A stretch of DNA of 64,000 nt from Trinickia sp. Y13. Its GTDB lineage: Bacteria; Pseudomonadota; Gammaproteobacteria; Burkholderiales; Burkholderiaceae. The stretch is taken from contig NZ_JAKWFK010000002.1 of assembly GCF_029522115.1 (NCBI RefSeq), positions 186,001 to 250,000 on the forward strand. Direction: 5' to 3'. The notes under the pieces were generated by a model. The model saw nothing but the letters and a program-made list of their open reading frames with translations, did no database searches and was not told where the DNA came from. The first letter of the stretch is position 1. Each line of letters starts with the position of its first letter. Position numbers and translations under genes: made by a program. This document shows, in pieces, positions 47,579-56,288 of this stretch.

Positions 47579-48055
47579 TTACTCCATCAGCCCGAACTCG
47601 CGCATGGCCGGCACGAAATCATGGCTCGGTTCGCTTTTGCGGGTCAGTTTCGCCAGAACATACCGTTTAAAGGGGTCAAGACGCCCCCAGCGTTCGATGG
47701 TTGGGGCCGGAGCGCCGACGAGACGGCTGTGTTGCACGACACCATCGGGAATCGCGTCGGCCTTGCGCCAGACCGGCTCGGCGTCAGGCGTGAACCAATC
47801 GGGCTCGATGTTGGCGTGCGTGCGCATCATCTCGAACAGGGCATGATCGAAGTTCGGCTCGATCGCCGCGTCCTCTTCAACGGGAAAGCGGGCGAGCAAG
47901 GTGCGATCGGCATGCGGCAGCAGTTGCCATTGCGCGAGCGATATACGAAGACCGAAGCGGTCGAGGTTGAAGCGCACCGACATCGGCATATACGTGAGAT
48001 CCTCCGACGATACGAGCTCGAAATCGAACAGCAGCGGCGTTTCATGCAATCCCAT
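47579..48055 (-). CDS. Nitrate reductase-associated protein
   Basis: The product is 158 aa. The sequence LLFDFELVSSEDLTYMPMSV, RFNLDRFGLRISLAQWQLLP and the C-terminal WGRLDPFKRYVLAKLTRKS match what I recall of the small family called nitrate reductase-associated proteins, often encoded near molybdoenzyme genes. Its biochemical role is not established. It is divergent from fdhD, a molybdoenzyme maturation gene, across 98 bp, which supports the link to molybdenum enzymes. Confidence 0.8.
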   Translation of the reverse strand: MGLHETPLLFDFELVSSEDLTYMPMSVRFNLDRFGLRISLAQWQLLPHADRTLLARFPVEEDAAIEPNFDHALFEMMRTHANIEPDWFTPDAEPVWRKADAIPDGVVQHSRLVGAPAPTIERWGRLDPFKRYVLAKLTRKSEPSHDFVPAMREFGLME

Positions 48056-48153
48056 GGCAGAGTCCTTTGCGCGCTTGCGCCGGGTGAAGCGGGCACGCGG
48101 CGCCCGCTTCGGGTATTTTAGAAGGTCTGTACGAGACTGACCGAGGAACGACC

Positions 48154-48984
48154 TTGAACGACCCGTTGGAAAACGCCGAGGAGTGCGGCGCCATCGAGCA
48201 AGCAGTGCGCAGGCATCGTGACGGCCACGTCGAGGCGGCGCACGACCACGTCGGCCAGGAATGGCCCATAGCGCTCGTTTTCAACGGCATCTCGCACGCC
48301 GTGATGATGTGCACGCCGCGCGATCTGGAAGCATTCGCCGCCGGTTTTGCGGTTTCGGAAGGCATCGTCGAGCGCGCAAGCGATATTCGCGACATCGAGG
48401 TCACGTTCCATCGCGAAGGCGTAGCGACGCCGTATGCGCAAGTCGAATTGACGATTGCGCAGCAGGCGTTCGCCGCACTGAAAGCGCGCCGGCGGGCGCT
48501 GGCCGGCCGCACCGGCTGCGGGGTATGCGGCATCGAAAGCATCGAGCTGCTCGATCTGGCTCCCGAGCGCGTGCCCGATACCGGTTTCCTCGAGCGGCTC
48601 GCGCCCGGCGCGATTGCGCGCGCGGCGAACGAACTGCCGCTGCATCAAGCGCTCACGCGCATGACGGGCGGCCTGCATGCCGCCGCCTGGTGCGACGCCA
48701 GCGGTGCGATCGCTTTCGCGTTCGAGGATGTCGGGCGCCACAATGCGCTCGACAAGTTGATCGGCCGCCTCGTGCGCGATCGGCTCGACGCGACGAACGG
48801 CTTCGTCTTCCTATCGAGCCGCGCAAGCTACGAACTCGTGCGCAAGGCGGCGCGCGTCGGCATCCCGATGGTGGCGACGATATCGGCGCCGTCCTCGCTT
48901 GCGATCGCACTTGCGCGAGAAGCGGGAATTCGGCTCGTCAGCTTTTGCAGAGAGTCGAGCTACGTCGAGTACGACGCTTCGTAG
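48154..48984 (+). CDS. fdhD: Formate dehydrogenase accessory sulfurtransferase FdhD
   Basis: The product is 276 aa from TTG 48154. FdhD passes sulfur from IscS to the molybdenum cofactor of formate dehydrogenases, using the two Cys of CGVCG (C122 and C125 here). Other conserved parts are VFNGISHAVMMCTPRDLEAF, FAAGFAVSEGIV, TGGLHAAAW, EDVGRHNALDKLIG and a C-terminal SAPSSLAIALA segment that binds GDP-like cofactor. No formate dehydrogenase structural gene lies in the window, so the enzyme it serves must be elsewhere. Confidence 0.96.
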   Translation: MNDPLENAEECGAIEQAVRRHRDGHVEAAHDHVGQEWPIALVFNGISHAVMMCTPRDLEAFAAGFAVSEGIVERASDIRDIEVTFHREGVATPYAQVELTIAQQAFAALKARRRALAGRTGCGVCGIESIELLDLAPERVPDTGFLERLAPGAIARAANELPLHQALTRMTGGLHAAAWCDASGAIAFAFEDVGRHNALDKLIGRLVRDRLDATNGFVFLSSRASYELVRKAARVGIPMVATISAPSSLAIALAREAGIRLVSFCRESSYVEYDAS

Positions 48985-49035
48985 GGCTGGCGCGGGCCTT
49001 TCGAAGAGCGGTCACGTCGATGCGGCGCGGCACGC

Positions 49036-49803
49036 CTAATCGAACTGCCGGAAATCCGGCTTGCGCTTTTGAAAGAACGCCATCATGGCTTCGCGCGCCT
49101 CGGGCGCCAGCAGCATCTTGCCGAAGTGCACGACTTCTTCCTTCATGCGCTCGGCGATCTCCTGCCCCTGTGCCCGCTTCATCAGCATCTTCGTCACACG
49201 CAGCGACGATGCCGGCAATGCAGCGAGCTTGACCGCTTGCGCGTGGGCGAACGCATCGACTTCGCGGGCCGGCAGCAAGCGATTGACGATGCCCATGCGA
49301 TGCGCTTCCTGCGCATCGAACGCTTCACCGAGCAACAGCTTTTCCGCGGCCAGCGGGTAGCCGGCGATGCGCGGCAGAAGCAGGCTCGAGGCCGCTTCGG
49401 GGCACAACCCCAATTGCGAGAACGGTAACGAGAACGTCGCGGAATCGGCTGCATACACGAGATCGCAATGGAGCAGCAAGGTCGTGCCGATGCCCACCGC
49501 CACGCCGGCAACCGACGCGACGATCGGCTTCTCGGCGCCGCTGATGCGCCGCAAAAATTGCAGCACGGGCGCATCTTCGCTTCCGGGCGGCGATTTCATG
49601 AAGTCTTCGAGGTCATTGCCCGCACTGAACGCGCCCTCGCCCCCGCGAATCAAAATCGCCCGCACCGCCGCGTCTTCTTGCGCATCGGCCAGCGCGTCGG
49701 CCATGCTCTGGTACATGGCCGACGTGATCGCATTCTTCTTTTCCGGCCGGTTCAAAGCGACCGTCAGCACGCCTTCGGCACTGCGCTCAATCACGATGTC
49801 CAT
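49036..49803 (-). CDS. Enoyl-CoA hydratase/isomerase family protein
   Basis: The product is 255 aa. The crotonase fold is shown by LNRPEKKNAITSAMYQSMAD, the first oxyanion-hole segment FSAGNDLEDFMKSP and the second one SVAGVAVGIGTTLLLHCDLV, followed by FSLPFSQLGLCPEAASSLLL. The Asp/Leu pattern there resembles PaaG or delta3-delta2 enoyl-CoA isomerase-like members, so isomerase activity is an alternative to hydration. It is the last gene of the beta-oxidation cluster, 87 bp downstream of the thiolase. Confidence 0.9.
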   Translation of the reverse strand: MDIVIERSAEGVLTVALNRPEKKNAITSAMYQSMADALADAQEDAAVRAILIRGGEGAFSAGNDLEDFMKSPPGSEDAPVLQFLRRISGAEKPIVASVAGVAVGIGTTLLLHCDLVYAADSATFSLPFSQLGLCPEAASSLLLPRIAGYPLAAEKLLLGEAFDAQEAHRMGIVNRLLPAREVDAFAHAQAVKLAALPASSLRVTKMLMKRAQGQEIAERMKEEVVHFGKMLLAPEAREAMMAFFQKRKPDFRQFD

Positions 49804-49890
49804 CGTCTCTCTCCATAAAAAACGGTTCGCGGCCCCGAAGCATCGACGCTCCGAAGCGCACGAACCGTCATGACCGGGTCGCGGTGTCGA

Positions 49891-51090
49891 TCAGAGCCGC
49901 TCGATGATGCCCGCGGCGCCCATGCCGGTGCCGACGCACATCGTCACCATGCCGTACTTCAGGTTGCGGCGGCGCAGCCCGTGCACGACGGTCGCAGCGC
50001 GAATCGCACCCGTCGCGCCGAGCGGATGGCCTAGCGCAATTGCGCCGCCAAGCGGATTGACCTTCGCCGGGTCGAGTCCGAGCTCGCGAATCACCGCCAA
50101 AGACTGTGCGGCAAACGCTTCGTTGAGCTCGATCCAATCCAGGTCGTCCTGCGTGAGACCCGCGGCTTTCAACGCCGCCGGGATCGCTTCCTTCGGCCCA
50201 ATGCCCATCACCTCGGGCGGCACGCCGCGCACGGCGAAACTCACGAAGCGCGCGAGCGGCGTCAGGTTGAATTGCTTCAGGATCTTTTCGGATACGACGA
50301 TGAGCGCGCCCGCGCCGTCCGACGTTTGCGAGCTATTGCCCGCCGTGACCGATCCCTTGTTCGCGAACACCGCACGCAGCTTCGCCAACCCTTCGAGCGT
50401 GGTATCGGGACGCGGGCCTTCGTCGAGCGCGATCTCGCGCGTCTTCGTCTTCACTTCGCCCGTCGCCAAGTCGGGCACGCGCTCGACGATCGCGTACGGG
50501 GCAATCTCGTCCTTGAACTCGCCCGATTGCTGCCCGGCAATCGCCCTCTGATGCGATTCGAGCGAGAAGCGATCCTGATCTTCGCGGCTCACCTTCCAGC
50601 GCTCGGCCACGCGCTCGGCCGTCAGGCCCATGCCGTAGGCGATGCCGAAGTTCTCGTTCGTGTCGAAGATATGCGGCGACATCGACGGCGTATTGCCCAT
50701 CATCGGCACCATGCTCATCGATTCGCAGCCGCCTGCGATCATCGCCTCGGCCTCGCCGACGCGAATGCGATCGGCCGCCATGGCAAGCGCCGTCACGCCC
50801 GAGGCGCAAAAGCGATTGACCGTGACGCCGCCGACCGACTGCGGCAAACCCGCGAGCAATGCGCCGATCCGCGCGACGTTGAGCCCTTGCTCGGCTTCCG
50901 GAATCGCACAGCCGACGATGGCGTCTTCGATCACCTTCGTATCGAGTCCGGGCACTTGGGCAACGGCCGACTTGATTGCGTGGACGAGCAGCTCGTCCGG
51001 CCGCGTGTTCTTGAACGCGCCGCGCGGCGCCTTGCCGATCGGAGTGCGGCTAGCGGCGACGATGTATGCGTCTTGCACTTGTTTGCTCAT
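49891..51090 (-). CDS. fadA: Acetyl-CoA C-acyltransferase (3-ketoacyl-CoA thiolase)
   Basis: The product is 399 aa from ATG 51090. It cleaves 3-ketoacyl-CoA to acetyl-CoA and a shortened acyl-CoA. The acyl-accepting Cys is in VNRFCASGVTAL, the catalytic His in GGAIALGHPLGATGA and the second catalytic Cys in VTMCVGTGMGAAG. The start is 17 bp after the upstream fadB-like stop, so the two subunits of the oxidation complex should be co-produced. The symbol follows function; FadI would be an equal label. Confidence 0.95.
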   Translation of the reverse strand: MSKQVQDAYIVAASRTPIGKAPRGAFKNTRPDELLVHAIKSAVAQVPGLDTKVIEDAIVGCAIPEAEQGLNVARIGALLAGLPQSVGGVTVNRFCASGVTALAMAADRIRVGEAEAMIAGGCESMSMVPMMGNTPSMSPHIFDTNENFGIAYGMGLTAERVAERWKVSREDQDRFSLESHQRAIAGQQSGEFKDEIAPYAIVERVPDLATGEVKTKTREIALDEGPRPDTTLEGLAKLRAVFANKGSVTAGNSSQTSDGAGALIVVSEKILKQFNLTPLARFVSFAVRGVPPEVMGIGPKEAIPAALKAAGLTQDDLDWIELNEAFAAQSLAVIRELGLDPAKVNPLGGAIALGHPLGATGAIRAATVVHGLRRRNLKYGMVTMCVGTGMGAAGIIERL

Positions 51091-51107
51091 TTGCAGCTCC
51101 TGCCGAA

Positions 51108-53546
51108 TTAGTTGCGCACCGGCTTGCCGGTCTGCAGCATGCCCATGATTCGCTCTTGCGTCTTTTGCGTGCCCAGCAGATCGACGAAGGCGCGACGCTC
51201 GAGCGCGAGCAGCCATTCTTCGTCGACGAGACTGCCTGCTTCGACGTCGCCGCCGCACACCGCTTCGGCGATACGCGAGGCGATCAAGAAGTCGTGCGCG
51301 CTGATGAAGTTGCCGTCACGCATGTTCACGAGTTGGGCTTTGATGGTCGATATTGCCGAACGCCCGGCCACGGGAATCTGCTTGGCCGGCAACGGCGGAC
51401 GGTAGCCCGCCGCGGCAAGCGCGCGCGCTTCCTTCTTCGCCGTATCGAGCAATTCGAAGACGTTGAAGACGATAGTGTCCGACGGCTTCAGGTAGCCCAT
51501 GGCGCGCGCTTCGAGCGCCGAGCCCGACACCTTGGCCATCGCCGCGTTCTCGAACGACTTCGAGAGGAACTTGAGCAATTCGCCGTTCGATGCGCCGACG
51601 CTCGCAGCCGCATCGGCGGCGCGCAGCGCGGCTTCCTTCAGCCCGCCGCCCGCCGGCACGAGACCGACGCCGACTTCGACGAGGCCGACATAGCTTTCGA
51701 TATGCGCGACGCGCTTGGCGCTCTGGAGCATCAACTCGCAGCCGCCGCCGAGGGCGATGCCGGAGACCGCCGCAACGACGGGCACGTTCGCATACTTCAC
51801 GCGCAGCATGCCTTGCTGGAATTTCTTGACGAACGGCTCGATGCCTTTGGCGCCGCCCATCATGAACGCGGGCATCGCCTCTTCCAAGTTCGCGCCGGCC
51901 GAGAACGGGCCGCCCGGCGTGCCGAGCTTGAGCGAGCTCGGCTGCCACACGACCACGCCCTTGTACGATTGCTCCGCGAGTTCGATCGCTTGCGCGAGGC
52001 CATCGAGCACGCCCGGGCCGATCGTGTTCATCTTCGTCTTGAACGAGACGATGACGACATCGTCTTCGCCGGCTCGGTCATCGACCCACGCGCGGACCGA
52101 ATCGTTCTCGAACAGCGTCTTGCCGTAGCGCTTAGGATCGACGCCCGTCTCGCCCACGAGCGGCGCGCGAAATACTTGCTTACGATAGACGGGCAGCGTC
52201 GAACGCGGCTCGAATGTGTTCGATGCCGGCGACCACGAGCCTTCGTCGGTATGCACGCCGCCGCGTTCCGCGACCGCGCTCTCGAATACCCACCCGGGCA
52301 GCGGCGCATTGGCGAGCGCCTTGCCCGCCGCGATGTCCTCTTGCACCCACTGCGCCACTTGTTTCCAACCCGCGGCTTGCCAGCCTTCGAACGGACCTTC
52401 GTTCCAACCGAAGCCCCAGCGGATGGCGAGGTCGACGTCGCGCGCGTTATCGGCGATCGACGCCAAATGCACGGCGATGTAGTGGAACACGTCGCGGAAG
52501 ATCGACCAGAGGAATTGCGCTTGCGGGTGCTCCGATTCGCGCAACAACTTCAGGCGCTCGGCGGAAGGACGCTTCAAGATGCGCCCGACCAATTCGTCGG
52601 CCTTCGCGCCGCCTTCGACGTACTCGCCCGTCTTCGCGTCGAGCACTTTGATGGTCTTGCCTTCTTTCTTGTAGAAACCCGCGCCGCTCTTCTGGCCGAG
52701 CGCGCCCTTGGCGACGAGCGCGGCCAGCACGGCCGGCGTCTCGTAGACGGGCAAGAAAGGATCGTCGGGCAGGTTGTCCTGCATCGTCTTGATGACGTGG
52801 GCCATCGTATCGAGGCCCACGACGTCGGCCGTACGGAACGTGGCCGACTTTGCGCGACCCAAGCGCGAACCCGTCAAGTCGTCGACTTCGTCGAAGCGCA
52901 AACCGAACTTGGCCGCTTCCGCGACGACCGCGAGAATCGAAAACACGCCGACGCGGTTGGCGATGAAATTGGGCGTGTCCTTGGCGCGCACGACGCCCTT
53001 GCCCACGACGCTCGTCAGGAACGATTCGAGATCGTCGAGGATCTGCGCCCGCGTGTGCGAAGTCGGGATCAGTTCGACCAGATGCATGTAGCGCGGCGGA
53101 TTGAAGAAATGCACGCCGCAAAAGCGCGACTTCAATTCGTCGGAGAATCCATCGGACAGCTTGGTGATCGACAAGCCGGACGTGTTGCTCGCGAAGATCG
53201 CATGCGGCGCGAGATGCGGCGCGACCTTCTTGTACAGATCATGCTTCCAGTCCATGCGCTCGGCGATCGCTTCGATGACGAGATCGCACTCGGCGAGCTT
53301 GGCGATGTCGTCCTCGTAGTTCGCCGGCTCGACATAGCGGGCGTCGTCCTTGACGCCGAAAGGCGCGGGCGACAGCTTCTTCAGGTTCTCGATCGCCTTC
53401 AACGCGATCGCGTTCTTCGGGCCTTCCTTGGCCGGAAGATCGAACAGCAGCACCGGCACCTTGGCGTTGATCAGGTGCGCGGCGATCTGCGCGCCCATCA
53501 CGCCGGCGCCGAGCACGGCCACCTTGCGAATGATCAGATTGCTCAC
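51108..53546 (-). CDS. 3-hydroxyacyl-CoA dehydrogenase/enoyl-CoA hydratase fusion (FadN/FadB-like)
   Basis: The product is 812 aa. Unlike E. coli FadB, the NAD-dependent dehydrogenase half comes first: Rossmann motif KVAVLGAGVMGAQIAAHL at 8-25, then ASNTSGLSI, GVHFFNPPRYMHLVELI and the C-terminal dimer domain. A crotonase-like domain follows (about 470-720: FSAGANLEEAMPAFM, VAAVSGIALGGGCELMLQSA). This order is that of B. subtilis FadN and related proteins. It should catalyse hydration and dehydrogenation of enoyl-CoA. A clear AGGAGGAT ribosome-binding site lies before the ATG at 53546. Confidence 0.94.
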   Translation of the reverse strand: MSNLIIRKVAVLGAGVMGAQIAAHLINAKVPVLLFDLPAKEGPKNAIALKAIENLKKLSPAPFGVKDDARYVEPANYEDDIAKLAECDLVIEAIAERMDWKHDLYKKVAPHLAPHAIFASNTSGLSITKLSDGFSDELKSRFCGVHFFNPPRYMHLVELIPTSHTRAQILDDLESFLTSVVGKGVVRAKDTPNFIANRVGVFSILAVVAEAAKFGLRFDEVDDLTGSRLGRAKSATFRTADVVGLDTMAHVIKTMQDNLPDDPFLPVYETPAVLAALVAKGALGQKSGAGFYKKEGKTIKVLDAKTGEYVEGGAKADELVGRILKRPSAERLKLLRESEHPQAQFLWSIFRDVFHYIAVHLASIADNARDVDLAIRWGFGWNEGPFEGWQAAGWKQVAQWVQEDIAAGKALANAPLPGWVFESAVAERGGVHTDEGSWSPASNTFEPRSTLPVYRKQVFRAPLVGETGVDPKRYGKTLFENDSVRAWVDDRAGEDDVVIVSFKTKMNTIGPGVLDGLAQAIELAEQSYKGVVVWQPSSLKLGTPGGPFSAGANLEEAMPAFMMGGAKGIEPFVKKFQQGMLRVKYANVPVVAAVSGIALGGGCELMLQSAKRVAHIESYVGLVEVGVGLVPAGGGLKEAALRAADAAASVGASNGELLKFLSKSFENAAMAKVSGSALEARAMGYLKPSDTIVFNVFELLDTAKKEARALAAAGYRPPLPAKQIPVAGRSAISTIKAQLVNMRDGNFISAHDFLIASRIAEAVCGGDVEAGSLVDEEWLLALERRAFVDLLGTQKTQERIMGMLQTGKPVRN

Positions 53547-53677
53547 GTCTATCCTCCTTCGGAGTCATGCATGTTCGCAGGCTCGGTGCGTACGTCGCAC
53601 AGCGCCGAGCCGCGGTAAATCCGGTTGAGCGTGGCGCGCCGTCTCGTGCGCGCCGCGCGGCTTTGCATTGCGCAGAC

Positions 53678-55465
53678 TTAGAACAGCGCTTCGTCGACTT
53701 CCATCAAAGTCTTGGAGCCTGCACGCGCCTCACGGATGGTCTTGGCCGTCTCGGGCAGCAGCTTGGCGAAGTAGAAACGCGCCGTGGCGAGCTTCGATTT
53801 GTAGAACGGATCGCCCGACGCTTCTTTGTCGAGCGCGATGCGCGCCATGCGCGCCCAGAAGTACGAGAACACGAGGTGGCCGACCGTGCGCAAGTACGGC
53901 ACGGCCGCCGCGCCCACTTCGTCCTGGTTCTGCATCGCCTTCATGCCGATTTCCATCGTGAGTTTTTGCACCTTGTCGCCGATGTCGGCGAGCGGGTTGA
54001 TGAACTCCTGCATCTCCGGCTTGACGCCTTCGGCTTCGACGAAATCGGTCACGAGCTTGCCGAACTTGCGCAGCTTGGCGCCCATATCGCCCAAGACCTT
54101 GCGGCCGAGCAAGTCGAGCGATTGCACCGCGTTCGTGCCTTCGTAGATCATGTTGATGCGGGCATCGCGCACATACTGCTCCATGCCCCATTCCTTGATG
54201 AAGCCATGACCGCCGAAGATCTGCATCGCGTGATTCGTGCATTCGAACGCGTTGTCCGACAGGAACGCCTTCAAGATCGGCGTGAGCAGCGCAACGAGAT
54301 CGGCCGCTTCTTTGCGCACGGCTTCGTCACCGTGCGAGAGTTCCTTGTCGATCTGGACGGCGGACCAGTACGAGAACGCGCGCGCGCCCTCGGCATAGGC
54401 CTTTTGCGTGAGCAGCATGCGGCGCACGTCTGGATGCACGATGATCGGATCGGCGGGCTTGTCCGGCGCCTTCGGCCCCGTGAGCGAGCGCATCTGCAGA
54501 CGCTCTTTCGCGTAGACCAACGAGTTTTGGTAGGCCACTTCCGTCAAGCCCAGGCTTTGCATGCCCACGCCCAAACGCGCCGCGTTCATCATCACGAACA
54601 TCGCCTGCAGGCCACGGTTCGGTTCGCCGACGAGCCAGCCTTTCGCGTTGTCGAGGTTGATCACGCAGGTGGCGTTCGCATGAATGCCCATCTTATGCTC
54701 GATCGAGCCGCACTTCACGCCGTTGCGCTCGCCCGGCTCGCCCGCTTCGTTCGGCACGAACTTGGGGACGATGAACAGCGAGATGCCTTTCGTGCCGGGA
54801 GGCGCATCGGGCAGGCGTGCGAGCACGAGGTGGACGATGTTCTCGGCCAGGTCGTGTTCGCCGCTCGAGATGAAGATTTTGGTGCCGGTGATGAGGTAGG
54901 AACCATCACCGTTCGATTCTGCCTTCGTGCGCAAAATGCCGAGGTCGGTGCCGCAGTGCGGTTCGGTCAAGCACATCGTGCCGGTCCACTCGCCCGCCAC
55001 GAGCTTGGGCAGATAGACTTTCTGCTGCTCGGGCGTGCCGTGCGCATGTAAGCACTCGTAGGCGCCGTGCGACAGGCCCGGATACATCGTCCACGCTTGG
55101 TTGGCCGAGTTCAGCATTTCGTAAAGCGCGTTGTTCACGAATGCGGGCAGCCCCTGGCCGCCGTATTCCGGATCGCAGCCGAGCGCAGGCCACCCCGCTT
55201 CGACGTATTGGCGGTAAGCCTCCTTGAAGCCCTTGGGCGTGGTCACCACACCGTCGCCCGCGTACGTGCAGCCTTCCTGGTCGCCGCTTTGATTGAGCGG
55301 GAACAGCACCTGCGCGCAGAACTTGCCGGCTTCTTCGAGCACCTGGTTGATCGTGTCGACATCCAGATCGGCATGCTTGGGCATGCCCTTCACTTCGTCT
55401 TCGACGTTCAGCAGTTCGTGCAGCACGAATTGCATGTCGCGCAGCGGCGCGGCGTACTGACCCAT
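53678..55465 (-). CDS. Acyl-CoA dehydrogenase (FadE-type, about 600 aa class)
   Basis: The product is 595 aa from ATG 55465 (GGAGG-like site ahead). Sections include the FAD/substrate region TGTMCLTEPHCGTDLGILRT, ITGTKIFISSGEHDL, and the C-terminal helical domain with FGGHGFIKEWGMEQYVRDARINMIYEGTN, read in blocks; its Glu is the likely catalytic base. The long C-terminal domain marks the DUF3-type long acyl-CoA dehydrogenases (DmdC-like or long-chain class). It performs the first oxidation of acyl-CoA in beta-oxidation, with electrons going to ETF. It lies between the TetR gene and the fadB-like gene in the same direction. Confidence 0.94.
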   Translation of the reverse strand: MGQYAAPLRDMQFVLHELLNVEDEVKGMPKHADLDVDTINQVLEEAGKFCAQVLFPLNQSGDQEGCTYAGDGVVTTPKGFKEAYRQYVEAGWPALGCDPEYGGQGLPAFVNNALYEMLNSANQAWTMYPGLSHGAYECLHAHGTPEQQKVYLPKLVAGEWTGTMCLTEPHCGTDLGILRTKAESNGDGSYLITGTKIFISSGEHDLAENIVHLVLARLPDAPPGTKGISLFIVPKFVPNEAGEPGERNGVKCGSIEHKMGIHANATCVINLDNAKGWLVGEPNRGLQAMFVMMNAARLGVGMQSLGLTEVAYQNSLVYAKERLQMRSLTGPKAPDKPADPIIVHPDVRRMLLTQKAYAEGARAFSYWSAVQIDKELSHGDEAVRKEAADLVALLTPILKAFLSDNAFECTNHAMQIFGGHGFIKEWGMEQYVRDARINMIYEGTNAVQSLDLLGRKVLGDMGAKLRKFGKLVTDFVEAEGVKPEMQEFINPLADIGDKVQKLTMEIGMKAMQNQDEVGAAAVPYLRTVGHLVFSYFWARMARIALDKEASGDPFYKSKLATARFYFAKLLPETAKTIREARAGSKTLMEVDEALF

Positions 55466-55538
55466 GACTTCCTCCAAAGGTTTCCAACGATGAGATCGAG
55501 CGGCCTGCCAGGTCGATGCGCCGAACATGACCTCGCAA

Positions 55539-56141
55539 CTACCGGCGGCTCTCGCTCTGATACGAAACAATCGTTTTTTCCAACGCGGCCCACGTGAGGC
55601 GCTCGGCATCGGGCAGATGCAGAAAGCGCGCGTCGTGATGCAGGCCGAGCGTGAAGCTATACAGTTCGAACAACATCAAATCCGGATCGGTGTCCGAGCG
55701 CAAATGTGCTTCTTCGACAGCTTGCGAAATGGCGCGCAGCAACGCCGCCCGCCAAGTCGATACGCTCAGCACCAGTTGCTCGCGAACCGGGTTGTCGCCA
55801 CGGTCGTCGTATTCGACCGCGCCGCTGATGTAGATGCACCCCGTCGTGACTTCCTGGATGCGCCGCTCCATCCAGCGGCCGAGCATCGCGCGCAAGCGCG
55901 GCAAGCCGCGCGGCTCGCGCAGGCTCGGGAAAAACACCTCCTCCTCGAAACGGCGGTGGTATTCCCGAACGACCTCCACCTGCAGATCCTCGCGCGAGCC
56001 GAAATGCGCGAAGACGCCGCTCTTGCTCATCTGCATCCGCTCGGCGAGCAAGCCGATCGTCAAGCCTTCGAGCCCGTCCCGGCTCGCTAAATCGAGCGCT
56101 GCGTCTAGAATTGCAGCTCGCGTTTGTTCACCTTTTCGCAT
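55539..56141 (-). CDS. TetR-family regulator, likely of the adjacent beta-oxidation genes
   Basis: The product is 200 aa. The N-terminal helix-turn-helix is GLTIGLLAERMQMSKSGVFAHFGSREDLQ, with the preceding helix RAAILDAALDLASRDGLEG. The C-terminal domain is that of a TetR_C_ligand-binding type without recognised pocket residues. It heads the cluster of acyl-CoA dehydrogenase, FadN-like, thiolase and enoyl-CoA hydratase on the minus strand, 73 bp from the next gene, so it probably represses them until an acyl-CoA binds. The 147-bp gap upstream, to clsB, would hold its promoter and operator; I could not define one. Confidence 0.9.
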   Translation of the reverse strand: MRKGEQTRAAILDAALDLASRDGLEGLTIGLLAERMQMSKSGVFAHFGSREDLQVEVVREYHRRFEEEVFFPSLREPRGLPRLRAMLGRWMERRIQEVTTGCIYISGAVEYDDRGDNPVREQLVLSVSTWRAALLRAISQAVEEAHLRSDTDPDLMLFELYSFTLGLHHDARFLHLPDAERLTWAALEKTIVSYQSESRR

Positions 56142-56288
56142 AGCGTCTCTATACCGTTCTTATAGCTGTGCAACCAAAAAATCGAACGGCCGTACTATTA
56201 TTGAGCGCGACCGTCCTTGAAACAAGGACTTTATTAGAAACCGGAATCTAACCTGACGGGGCGACAACCCACGTAGGGACGGATCGGC

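Noticed and set aside
51066-53618. An 850-codon open frame on the plus strand, opposite the fadB-like gene
   Set aside because: It mirrors the minus-strand gene, has Arg/His/Ala-rich composition with no recognisable domain, and is a by-product of high GC. The minus-strand frame encodes a clear dehydrogenase-hydratase.
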